Source: G963708235 sp963708235
GTDB lineage: Bacteria > Actinomycetota > Acidimicrobiia > Spongiisociales > UBA5794
NCBI GenBank assembly: GCA_963708235.1
Contig: OY970200.1
Coordinates: 1,674,001-1,738,000, forward strand
Reading direction: 5' to 3'
Length of the DNA stretch: 64,000 bases
Below the pieces are notes generated by a model. It saw nothing but the letters and a program-made list of their open reading frames with translations. It was not told the origin of the DNA and did no database searches. Both the position numbers and the translations under genes were made by a program. Shown piece after piece: positions 16,509-24,433 of the stretch (its first letter is position 1; each line of letters starts with the position of its first letter).

Positions 16509-18151
16509 CCCAGCTGATGACCCGACGGGACACGCCCGTCACCGCACCTCGTGAGAACGGCCTGCTCCCGGTGCTGCCGCCTCCCCATCCGCACTACACG
16601 CTGGGATCGGTGGCGGTCATCGCCCTGGTTGCGGCTTTAGTGGCCGCCGCTATCGGCGTCGGCGCCCTCGCCATCACCGCCAACCGCAACTCGGTCGACG
16701 ACGACCTGGTCGCGGACCGGGTGGACGAGTACCTGGCCGTTGCCGGGGTGGCGGGCGCCGCCGCCGAAGCCGTCCCCGACGTGGTACCGGAGCTCACCCC
16801 CCGTGCGGAGCTGGCGGCGGCGCCGGCCGACGAGATCGCCGCCGCCTTCGCCCCTGACGTCCCCGCCCGCAGCGAGCGCACGACGCCGGCCGTGGTCAGC
16901 GTGCATCTTGAGATCGTCGAAGAGGTCCAAACCATCGACCCCGCAACCGGGACCGAGTACGAGACCTGGGGCTTCCGCCTGGCGGACAACCCGGGCGCCG
17001 GCCTCGTCGTCGGAACCCCGGGCCCGATGATCCGGGCCCGCGTCGGCGACATGCTGTCGCTGACGGTGACCAACCCCGCCGACAGCGCCCACGCCCACAA
17101 CATCGACCTTCATGCGGTCACCGGTCCCGGCGGAGGCGCCGTCGACACCTTGGTGGCCCCGGGCGAAACCGCCACCATCGAGGCCCGGATGCTCTACCCC
17201 GGAATGTTCATGTACCACTGTGCCTACGACGACGTCCCGTTGCACATCTCGCACGGGATGTTCGGGGGGATCCTCGTCGACCCCGCCGAACCCCTGCCCG
17301 AGGTCGACCACGAGTGGTACATCGTCCAATCCGAGTACTACACCACCCCCGTCGACGGCGGTCTCGCCGACACCGACCGCACCGCCGTCACCGCCGAAGA
17401 ACCCAGCCACGTCGTGTTCAACGGAGCCACCGGCGCCATCGCCGGCGACAACGCGCTGGAGATGGCAGTCGGCGAGCGGGCCCGGATCTACTTCGTCAAC
17501 GCCGGACTCAACCTCGCCTCCAACTTCCATCCGATCGGCTCCCACTGGGACGTGGTGTACCCCGAGGCGGCGCTGCTGGGCGACCCCCTGCGCGGCTCGC
17601 AGACCACGCTGGTGCCGGCCGGAGGCGGCACCGTCGTCGAGATCGTCGGCCAGGTGCCCTCCACGCTCGTGCTGGTCGACCACGCCCTGGCCCGGGCGTT
17701 CGACAAGGGGGCGGTGGGACAGGTCGTGATCACCGGCGAGCCGAACCCGGAGATCTACGCCGTGATCGGAGCCGAGCCTGCCACCGACGACTCCCATGAC
17801 ATGAGCGCCGACAGCGACGGGGACGCCGACGGTGCAGCTCCCGCCGCGGAGGTGAGCATCGTCGCCGGCGCAGGAGACGTCGCCGAGATGGACGCCGACG
17901 ACGAGTTCGCCAACAGCGAGTCCGCCCCCGACTACAGCGTCAACACGCTCACGGTCCCAGTGGGAACCACGGTCACCTGGACCAACGACGACACGGTGAT
18001 CCACACCGTCACCGCCGCCGACGGCTCCTTCGACTCCGGATTCCTCGACCCAGGCGCCACTTGGTCGTACACCTTCGACACCCCCGGCGAGTTCGAATAC
18101 CTGTGCACCCCGCACCCGTGGATGCGGGCCAAGGTGGTGGTTGAGGGCTGA
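16505..18151 (+). CDS. nirK: Copper-containing nitrite reductase with fused C-terminal cupredoxin
   Basis: A 548-residue enzyme that reduces nitrite to nitric oxide. Residues 34-58 form one transmembrane anchor. Two cupredoxin domains follow with every expected copper ligand: type 1 His198, Cys239, His247, Met252; type 2 His203, His238, His393; catalytic Asp201 and His342. After an acidic linker (about 425-475) a third cupredoxin carries His500, Cys534, His537 and Met540, probably a built-in electron donor resembling plastocyanin or pseudoazurin. The ATG at 16505 has a strong AGGAGG site and overlaps the rrf2 stop. The catalytic part should lie on the outer face of the membrane. An open frame upstream (to 16370) is only the rrf2 shadow. 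Confidence 0.92.
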   Translation: MTQLMTRRDTPVTAPRENGLLPVLPPPHPHYTLGSVAVIALVAALVAAAIGVGALAITANRNSVDDDLVADRVDEYLAVAGVAGAAAEAVPDVVPELTPRAELAAAPADEIAAAFAPDVPARSERTTPAVVSVHLEIVEEVQTIDPATGTEYETWGFRLADNPGAGLVVGTPGPMIRARVGDMLSLTVTNPADSAHAHNIDLHAVTGPGGGAVDTLVAPGETATIEARMLYPGMFMYHCAYDDVPLHISHGMFGGILVDPAEPLPEVDHEWYIVQSEYYTTPVDGGLADTDRTAVTAEEPSHVVFNGATGAIAGDNALEMAVGERARIYFVNAGLNLASNFHPIGSHWDVVYPEAALLGDPLRGSQTTLVPAGGGTVVEIVGQVPSTLVLVDHALARAFDKGAVGQVVITGEPNPEIYAVIGAEPATDDSHDMSADSDGDADGAAPAAEVSIVAGAGDVAEMDADDEFANSESAPDYSVNTLTVPVGTTVTWTNDDTVIHTVTAADGSFDSGFLDPGATWSYTFDTPGEFEYLCTPHPWMRAKVVVEG

Positions 18152-18426
18152 CCCTCGCGGGTTCCCGTGGCGGGTGGTCGCACCGGTGCCCGCCAGGGAC
18201 CCGGGCCGTCGCTTTGCCGGTGCCGAAGCCAGGCACGCATGGGCGGCGCCGTGGCGGCAGCGTGGTGGAGGGAGTCGTGGTTCGCGATTCGGGGCCACTC
18301 CTTCGTGATCCACGACCTTCGGCGGTCTAGGGGTGTGGGACACCGTGGCCCTCGACGAACTGTGACGACAGGAAATGTTGTCCCTGGTGGGATTCCGACA
18401 GGTTCACCCAATGCATTCCGACGGAA

Positions 18427-18756
18427 TCAAGCTTCGCCCGGGAGCAGGTAGAGGGCGAACACCAGATCGGTGCCCGCTACGACGGCGTGCCGGGCGCCCG
18501 CTTCCATCCGCAGCCACGTCCCCGGAGCGGCGGGGTGGGTGTCTCCGGCGACGGAGAGTTCGCCCTGGCCCCTCAGGACGTGGATGATGGCGGGTCGGGA
18601 CGAGGTGTGTTCGGACAACTCCTCGCCGGCGGCGAGCCCGAACATCACGACCTCGACGCTGCCTCCCCGAGAGAGGGTCTGGCTGTGGATACCTCTTTCA
18701 GGAACGGTCTCCTCGGCTGCGAGGTCAGGAAAGAAGGTGTAGGAGTGGGAGGTCAT
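18427..18756 (-). CDS. Small cupin-domain protein
   Basis: A 109-residue single cupin barrel: SVEVVMFGLAAGEELSEHTSSRPAIIHVLRG is cupin motif 1 with a metal-binding His, and PGTWLRMEAGARHAV is motif 2. Function unknown; small cupins of this type frequently accompany NO or nitrite metabolism genes. It is on the same strand as the molybdoenzyme operon but 326 bp downstream of its last gene, so it is probably a separate unit. The start ATG at 18756 is chosen because homology begins there. The 275 bp between it and nirK holds no gene I can support. Confidence 0.7.
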   Translation of the reverse strand: MTSHSYTFFPDLAAEETVPERGIHSQTLSRGGSVEVVMFGLAAGEELSEHTSSRPAIIHVLRGQGELSVAGDTHPAAPGTWLRMEAGARHAVVAGTDLVFALYLLPGEA

Positions 18757-19082
18757 TGCGAGAAGCCTACGACCTCCTGATCGGGACGTCACGCCGTCCG
18801 ATACCACCACACCGACGGGTATCACCCAACGGGAATAGCGCGCGACAGCCAACAGGACCGGCAACGGCCGCGAGTTACGGGTCGGACCGGACCCCACCCG
18901 GGATCCGGGCCTCGGGGACCAACCCACTGGGCAACCTCACCCGGCTGGATCGGTCGCTCCCCCATCGAGTGTGTGGCTTCCGGCAGCCCGTGCTCAATGG
19001 TGGCGCCCAGTATCCGTCGGTATCGGCGGCTGAACCCGGCGACGGCGGACGGACCGTGATCCACCGGCTGGTGGGCTGCCTC
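18757..19082. other. Gap between cupin gene and molybdoenzyme operon
   Basis: About 326 bp with no convincing gene, RNA or repeat. It presumably contains the cupin promoter and the 3' end of the large operon transcript. I did not see a clear hairpin-plus-T terminator. Confidence 0.4.
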
Positions 19083-20273
19083 CTACCCGCCGTGCGGCGA
19101 TGGCGCAGGCTTCGACACGAGCGCGGCCCCGGCGAGCCGGGTCAGGAAGTCGCCTATCCACAGCGCTACGGCGGTCACCGCCATCACTGTCCAGCCGGAC
19201 ACCAGCGCCAGTCCCGCAATGGTGGGTACCGCCAGCGGGATGACCGGCCATCTCGTCATCCATTGGGCCCTGATCCCCGGTGGGGGCCCGAGGAGCACGG
19301 GGGTCAGGTAACCCAGCGAACCCAGGAGCACCTGGCCCACACCGGCGACCACCGCGGCTGCGGTCCACCCCGAGAACGGGACGTCCGCCCGCCCCGCCAT
19401 GAGCCCGATGCCGTCGACCATCGCCCACACGATAAGCCAGGTGACGCCGGCCGAGATCTGGAGGAAGAGCGGCTCGCGCCTTCCCTTGGACCACAAACGC
19501 CCCACGATCCCGCCGAGGATGAGCGCCGCCCCGGTGCCCGCCAGGACCGTCCCCGCTCCCACCATGACCGAGGAGCCCGTCAGACCTGCCGTCATCGCCG
19601 CCGCCCCGGCCGCACACAGCCACCAGGCGACCACTGCCTCACGCCCGCTCACCGACCTGTGGTGGGCGGTGGTGGGAAGGAAGGTGGGGATCGTCCCGAC
19701 GATGGTCAGGCCGATCAGGCCAACCAGGTTGAGGTGCGAGTGCACGAGGCGGGCTGTGGCATAACCCGATCCGGTCGAACCGGTCCCGAGAAAGGCTCCT
19801 AGCGTCACACCGATCGCCCCAGCGGTGAAGGCGACCAGGTAGAAGCGGGCCGAGAGATCGAACCGTCGCAGCAGGCTGCGGTGAACGGCGGCGCGGATGG
19901 AGAGCGCCAGTGTTCCGATCCCGCCGACCACGGCTGCGGCGCCGATCCAGACCATGACCGCTGTCGAGGTGGGCACCCCGATCAGCACCAGTGTGACGCC
20001 GATCACGATGAGGAGCCGCTGGGTGGTGGACACGGACGGCGGCGGCGGCGAGGTCGTCGCCCAGGTGATGGTGAACATCTGGCTGGCGCCCGATATCGCC
20101 AACAGCACGGTCCCGGCGACGAAGGCATGGAGGGGTCCCCACCACGAGCCGCCAGTGATGAGGACGACGACGGCCCAGGTGAGCGCGACGAGGCCGAACC
20201 CGCCGGCGGCGGCCAGCGCCCGGCGGGCGATCGCATGCGACCCGACGACATGTCCGGTGGGTCTCGGTCTCAT
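19083..20273 (-). CDS. Polytopic membrane protein, NnrS/heme-copper-like, last gene of the molybdoenzyme operon
   Basis: A 396-residue integral membrane protein with about 11-12 hydrophobic helices. Helix motifs WGPLHAFVAGTVLLAISGA and ARLVHSHLNLVGLIGLTIVG place histidines as in NnrS and cbb3-subunit-I-like proteins, which can bind heme or copper. The second motif also resembles the membrane domain fused to some actinobacterial multicopper nitrite reductases (from memory, not checked). A role in quinol-to-NirK electron transfer or NO tolerance is therefore plausible but unproven. The start at 20273 overlaps the HPP gene stop by 4 nt; the open frame upstream is a shadow of the HPP gene. Confidence 0.65.
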   Translation of the reverse strand: MRPRPTGHVVGSHAIARRALAAAGGFGLVALTWAVVVLITGGSWWGPLHAFVAGTVLLAISGASQMFTITWATTSPPPPSVSTTQRLLIVIGVTLVLIGVPTSTAVMVWIGAAAVVGGIGTLALSIRAAVHRSLLRRFDLSARFYLVAFTAGAIGVTLGAFLGTGSTGSGYATARLVHSHLNLVGLIGLTIVGTIPTFLPTTAHHRSVSGREAVVAWWLCAAGAAAMTAGLTGSSVMVGAGTVLAGTGAALILGGIVGRLWSKGRREPLFLQISAGVTWLIVWAMVDGIGLMAGRADVPFSGWTAAAVVAGVGQVLLGSLGYLTPVLLGPPPGIRAQWMTRWPVIPLAVPTIAGLALVSGWTVMAVTAVALWIGDFLTRLAGAALVSKPAPSPHGG

Positions 20274-20890
20274 CTCGGCGCCCACCGCGGATAGTCGATT
20301 CCCGCCACCCTGTTGATCACGTAGCCCTGCACGGTGAGGAGCGCCACCGCGAGCATCAGCACGGCCAGCTGTGCGGGTGTCCGCAGGATGCCGAGGGAGA
20401 CGATGAGCGTGGTGGCCCCGGCAGGGGGGTGGGGGACCCGGAGCCACACCATGAGCCCGGAGGTGAGACCGAGGGACACGGCGGCGGCGCCGACGCGCCC
20501 CAGGGTCACCTCCGAGGCGAGCGCGGGCGCCGCCTCGGTGAGACCGAACAGCACCAGGGACAGATAGCCGGCTCCGGCCCCGATGAGATGGCCGCAGATG
20601 GTATTGCGGGGTGACGCCGCCGGCGCCGTCGGTGTGTAGAAAAACAGGAATGCGGTCGGCCCGAGCGAGGGGAACACGAACGGGCTGCGGGTGGCCCACG
20701 CGGCGGCGGCGAGGAGCCCGATCGAGATGACACCGTTGACCAGGGCGAACAGACCCATGACGGAGGTCGACGAGTGCCGCTGTACCAGGGCGGGGATACG
20801 GAGCCGGCGGGTGAGGCCGAGCACCACGGCATACATCTGCCCGCCGATGGGGCCGTGCGGCGGCGGGGGGCGGCGCCTCGGGTCAGACAC
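20270..20890 (-). CDS. HPP-family membrane protein, putative nitrite transporter
   Basis: A 206-residue protein with about five to six transmembrane helices and the two family signatures FPSLGPTAFLFF and VPHPPAG (HPP motif). HPP proteins from cyanobacteria and plant plastids have been shown to move nitrite, which suits the position between a nitrate-reductase-like complex and NirK: it could export nitrite to the outward-facing NirK. The start is GTG at 20890, overlapping the upstream small gene by 8 nt; its stop overlaps the next gene by 4 nt. Confidence 0.87.
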   Translation of the reverse strand: MSDPRRRPPPPHGPIGGQMYAVVLGLTRRLRIPALVQRHSSTSVMGLFALVNGVISIGLLAAAAWATRSPFVFPSLGPTAFLFFYTPTAPAASPRNTICGHLIGAGAGYLSLVLFGLTEAAPALASEVTLGRVGAAAVSLGLTSGLMVWLRVPHPPAGATTLIVSLGILRTPAQLAVLMLAVALLTVQGYVINRVAGIDYPRWAPR

Positions 20891-21086
20891 GCCGCAGGTA
20901 GCGATAAAACGCCACCGTCGCCCCGGCCAGCACCGCGGAGACCCCGGTGGCGGACCATGCCAGCCGCGGGTCGTGATCGAGCAGCCCCTCGACCGCCACC
21001 GCCAGCAGGAACACCTGGATGCTGAACAGCAGGATCACGTACACGAGCACGGCGGTGCTCACCTGGGTGGTGCGCTGCCGCCTCAT
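20883..21086 (-). CDS. Small two-helix membrane protein (DUF6755-like)
   Basis: A 67-residue protein MRRQRTTQVSTAVLVYVILL followed by a second hydrophobic helix (SAVLAGATVAFYRYL). The RRQRTT start and two-helix layout resemble a small family (DUF6755) that I associate with Rieske and molybdoenzyme operons. Its ATG at 21086 overlaps the Rieske stop by 4 nt. It is probably an accessory membrane subunit or anchor of the complex; no catalytic residue is seen. Confidence 0.65.
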   Translation of the reverse strand: MRRQRTTQVSTAVLVYVILLFSIQVFLLAVAVEGLLDHDPRLAWSATGVSAVLAGATVAFYRYLRRV

Positions 21087-21592
21087 GCCGAATCCCCGCC
21101 CCCATTGGGGATCGCCCACACCATCCCGTTCCGCACCTCGAGATCGATCCGGTCGAGCGGACGTTCGGGCGGCCCCGCCACCGGCTCACCGTTGAGATCG
21201 AAGACACCTTCGTGACACGGGCACTCGAGCCGCTGATGCTGAGGCGCCCAGTAGACGACACACCCGAGATGGGTGCACTTCTGGCTGAACGCCACCAGGG
21301 TCGACGCATCGGGACGCATCAGGATGGCGGGATCATTGGCGGTGGGGTAGGCGAACAGGTGGCTCTCCCCAACCGGCACGTCATCGAGCGCCACCACCTC
21401 CACAGGCTCCCCGGCGGTGACGCTCCGCAACGAGGCCCACAGGCTCACCAGCCCCCCGGTCCCCGCCACCGCCACCGAGGCGGCCGCGAGGAAGCGGGTG
21501 AACTCGCGGCGGGTGACGGCCTCCTCACCTGCTGCGGTGTAGGGGAAGTCGCGGCGCCAGATCGGCGGCTGGGGATCGGGTGACGTCGTCAC
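21083..21592 (-). CDS. Rieske [2Fe-2S] protein with twin-arginine N-terminus
   Basis: A 169-residue protein. The cluster ligands are clear: box I CTHLGC (Cys106, His108) and box II CPCHEG (Cys124, His127), with Cys111 and Cys126 placed for the disulfide typical of high-potential Rieske proteins. The N-terminus has TRREFTRFL directly before a hydrophobic helix, a twin-arginine signal-anchor. The GTG start at 21592 overlaps the Fe-S gene stop (GTGA). It belongs to the seven-gene operon; whether it faces outside while the Mo subunit is inside is a puzzle noted in the findings. Confidence 0.9.
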   Translation of the reverse strand: MTTSPDPQPPIWRRDFPYTAAGEEAVTRREFTRFLAAASVAVAGTGGLVSLWASLRSVTAGEPVEVVALDDVPVGESHLFAYPTANDPAILMRPDASTLVAFSQKCTHLGCVVYWAPQHQRLECPCHEGVFDLNGEPVAGPPERPLDRIDLEVRNGMVWAIPNGGGDSA

Positions 21593-22202
21593 CCAGGGTC
21601 CCCCAGGGCGAACGGGTCGTCGAGCCAATGGATGGTCTGGCGGCCGATGAAGACCTCCACCGGGCCCGGCTCGTTGACCACGACGGCCACCTTGGTGCGG
21701 ACCTCCTGGTTTCCGAACGACCAGTCCCTGACCAGCGTCCCGGTGCGAACCCGCTCGAAGTCCTCGACGCTGCCATACCACAGCGCCTCGGAGGGGCACA
21801 CCGAGGCGCACATCGGCTTCAGCCCCTCGGAGGTGCGGTCGTAACACATGTCGCATTTCATCATCTGATCGAAATCGGCCATGTATTTGGGGATCCCGAA
21901 CGGGCATCCGTACACACAGTTGGAGCAGCCGATGCAGCGCGGCTTGAGCGACGACTGGACCACCCCGTCCTCGTTCTGCTTGATGGCGTCGGCGGGACAC
22001 ACCTCGGCGCAGGTCGGATCCTCACAGTGCATGCACACCGTGGGGACGGTCTGGGTCGTCACTGCCCTGTCGACGGTGTCGAGCTGAATGAGCGACACCC
22101 CCGATGGGTGCCGCACTCGGCGCACGCCTCGACACACGCGAGACATCCGATGCAACGGCTCTGGTCGATGGCGAAGACGGCGGAGGCGGGGTCGATGTTC
22201 AT
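21589..22202 (-). pseudogene. 4Fe-4S dicluster-type electron-transfer subunit, frameshifted
   Basis: Homology begins at ATG 22202 (MNIDPASAVFAIDQSRC) and passes cluster I CIGCLACVEACAECGTHRG, then continues in another frame from VSLIQLDTVDR through CMHCEDPTCAEVCP, CIGCSNCVYGCPFG and CDMCYDR...MCASVCP. Four [4Fe-4S] sets make it a DmsB/NrfC/NarH-like beta subunit of about 204 residues. The frame break lies in a C5 run at 22098-22102 (plus strand); one more C restores one reading frame (614 + 1 = 615 nt). It overlaps the Mo-subunit stop by 4 nt and the Rieske start by 4 nt, so the operon structure is intact. A sequencing error is more likely than a true pseudogene. Confidence 0.85.
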
Positions 22203-24433
22203 CCGTCGTCTCCCCGGTGCAGGGCGAGGTCGCGGTCGTCGCGGACGTCGCCCCGGCCGCCGGTCCTGGCCACTCGCACCGCCGAGACCTTGTACTCGGG
22301 GATCCCCGAGATGGGGTCGATGGCTCGCTTGGTGAGCAGATTGGCCGATTTGTCGCCCGGCCAGTGGTACGGGATGAACACGGTGTCCGGGCGAATGGTC
22401 TCGACCACCTTCGCCGGCGCCGTCATCTCGCCCCGCCGCGAGGTGATCGTCACCAGGTCGCCGTTCTGCACACCGATAGAGTCGGCGAGGCGGGGATGCA
22501 TCTCGCACAGCGGCTCGGGGTACTGATCGACCAGCGGACCGATGCGGCGGGTCTGGGTACCCGACAGGTACTGACTGATCACCCTCCCGGTCGTCAGGTA
22601 GATGGGGTACTCGTCGTCGGGAACCTCGGAGGACTCCCGCCACGGTGTGGGGATGAAGCGGGCCCTCCCGTCGGGATGGAAGAACCGTCCGCCCTCAAAC
22701 AGCCGCGGCGTGCCGGGGTGTCCTTCCTCGGGACATGGCCAAAATACCCCCTGCTCGTCGACGACGCGCTGCCACGTGATCCCGAAGTAGTCGGCGCTTC
22801 CCCCCTTCGAGGCCACCCGCAGCTCCTCGAAGATCTGCTCCGTGGACGAATAGTCGAAGTACCGGCCACGGTCGAGACGACGCGCCAGGTCGCAGATGAT
22901 CTCCCAGTCGCGGCGTGCGTTCCCCGGTGGGGGCACTGCCTCGTTGATCTTCACCACCCGGCCCTCCAGAGTGGTGACGGTGCCTTCGTCCTCCTCGTGG
23001 AGCGACCCAGGCAGCACGATGTCGGCGTGGGCGCCCGTCTCGGAGAGGAAGAAGTCGATGGTGGCATAGAACTCCAGCTTCCCCAGCGCCTCCCGGGTGA
23101 AGTTCGCGTCGGGAAGCGAGACGAGGGGGTTGAAGCAGATCGAGAGCAGCCCCTTGATCTCCCCGGAGTGGATGGCGTTCATGATCTCCTGCGCAGTGAG
23201 CCCCTTGCCGGGGATCTCGGAGGAATCGCACCCCCACACCGAGGCGACGTACTCCCGGTGCTCGGGGTTTGTGACGTCTCGGTTGCCGGGGAGTTGGTCG
23301 CACTTGTGACCGTGCTCGCGGCCGCCCTGGCCGTTGCCCTGACCGGTGATGGTGTTGACTCCGCACCCCGGCTTCCCGTACTTGCCGGTGGCGAGTCCGA
23401 GGTTGATGCAGGCGAGGACGTTGTCGACCCCTTTGGTGTGGTGCTCGATGCCGCGGGCGTGGAGCAGCATCCCCGTGGCGGAACGGCCCCACAACTCGGC
23501 GGCTTTCTCGATCCGGGCGGCGGGGACACCTGACACCTGCGCCGCCCAGGCGGGTGTGGCCTGGCTCACCGATGCCGCCGCCGCCTCGAACCCGGTGGTG
23601 TGGTCGGCGATGAAGTCGTGGTCGATCCAGTCGCGACGGATGAGCACGTGGAGGATCGCCGACAGCACCGCCAGGTCGGTGCCGGGCCGCACCCCGAGGA
23701 ACACGTCGGCGGTCCGGGCGACCGGGGTGACCCTGGGGTCCATCACGATGAGCTTGGCGCCGTTGTCCCTCGCTCTCCAGATGTAGGTGGTGGTGATGGG
23801 GGCGCATTCGGCGATGTTGGCCCCGGCGACGAAAACCACGTCGGCGAGCGGTATGTCGGACCAGGGGTTGGCGGCCCGGTCGACACCAAGCGCCTTCTTG
23901 CCGGCGGCCCCCGCCGACACCATGCACAGGCGCCCGTTGTAGTCGAGGTTGGCGGTGCCGACCCCCAGCCGGGCGAACTTCCCCATGAGATACGACTTCT
24001 CATTGGTGATGGAGACCCCGGACAGGACGGCGAACGCGTCAGGCCCGGAGGCGTCCTGGATGCGGCGGATCTCGGCAGCGGTCCGATCGAGGGCGTGTTC
24101 CCAGCCAACCTCCCGGAACCCGTCCGGATGTGAGGCGTCACGTTCAAGAGGCTCGAGCAGACGGTCCGGATGGCTGCCCTGAAGGTACCGCTTGACCCCT
24201 TTGGGGCACAGCTTTCCCTCGTTGAACGGGAAGTCGTAGCGGGGCTCGAACCCCACCACCTTGTCATCGCTCACCTTGAGCTTGATGCCGCACTGCTGCC
24301 CACAGAAGCAGCAGTGGGTGTCGACCACCCGGTCGATATCGAGATCGGCGTCCCATCCCCCGGGGGGGACACGGTTGAGGTGGGGGCCGTACCGCTCGAC
24401 GAGCGCCTCCACGGTGATGGGGGTGGTCGACAT
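22199..24433 (-). CDS. Molybdopterin oxidoreductase, nitrate reductase-like (NarB/NasA/NapA type)
   Basis: A 744-residue catalytic subunit. Near the N-terminus Cys41-X2-Cys44-X3-Cys48 and Cys76 bind a [4Fe-4S] cluster. The segment NGRLCMVSAGAAG places Cys170 as molybdenum ligand, as in the NapA/NasA/NarB nitrate reductases. The C-terminal bis-MGD domain is present (YPIYLTTGRVISQYLSGTQTRR). There is no twin-arginine signal, so it should be cytoplasmic. Its neighbours are a NarI-like membrane protein upstream and Fe-S and Rieske subunits downstream, pointing to a membrane-linked respiratory complex. Formate dehydrogenase is the main alternative; the Mo-ligand context argues against it. ATG 24433 shares one base with the previous stop. 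Confidence 0.87.
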   Translation of the reverse strand: MSTTPITVEALVERYGPHLNRVPPGGWDADLDIDRVVDTHCCFCGQQCGIKLKVSDDKVVGFEPRYDFPFNEGKLCPKGVKRYLQGSHPDRLLEPLERDASHPDGFREVGWEHALDRTAAEIRRIQDASGPDAFAVLSGVSITNEKSYLMGKFARLGVGTANLDYNGRLCMVSAGAAGKKALGVDRAANPWSDIPLADVVFVAGANIAECAPITTTYIWRARDNGAKLIVMDPRVTPVARTADVFLGVRPGTDLAVLSAILHVLIRRDWIDHDFIADHTTGFEAAAASVSQATPAWAAQVSGVPAARIEKAAELWGRSATGMLLHARGIEHHTKGVDNVLACINLGLATGKYGKPGCGVNTITGQGNGQGGREHGHKCDQLPGNRDVTNPEHREYVASVWGCDSSEIPGKGLTAQEIMNAIHSGEIKGLLSICFNPLVSLPDANFTREALGKLEFYATIDFFLSETGAHADIVLPGSLHEEDEGTVTTLEGRVVKINEAVPPPGNARRDWEIICDLARRLDRGRYFDYSSTEQIFEELRVASKGGSADYFGITWQRVVDEQGVFWPCPEEGHPGTPRLFEGGRFFHPDGRARFIPTPWRESSEVPDDEYPIYLTTGRVISQYLSGTQTRRIGPLVDQYPEPLCEMHPRLADSIGVQNGDLVTITSRRGEMTAPAKVVETIRPDTVFIPYHWPGDKSANLLTKRAIDPISGIPEYKVSAVRVARTGGRGDVRDDRDLALHRGDDG

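Noticed and set aside
22199..24433. Formate dehydrogenase identity for the molybdoenzyme
   Set aside because: The Mo-ligand context GRLCMVSA resembles NapA/NasA nitrate reductases, and the neighbours (HPP protein, NirK) point to nitrogen oxides. Not fully excluded.
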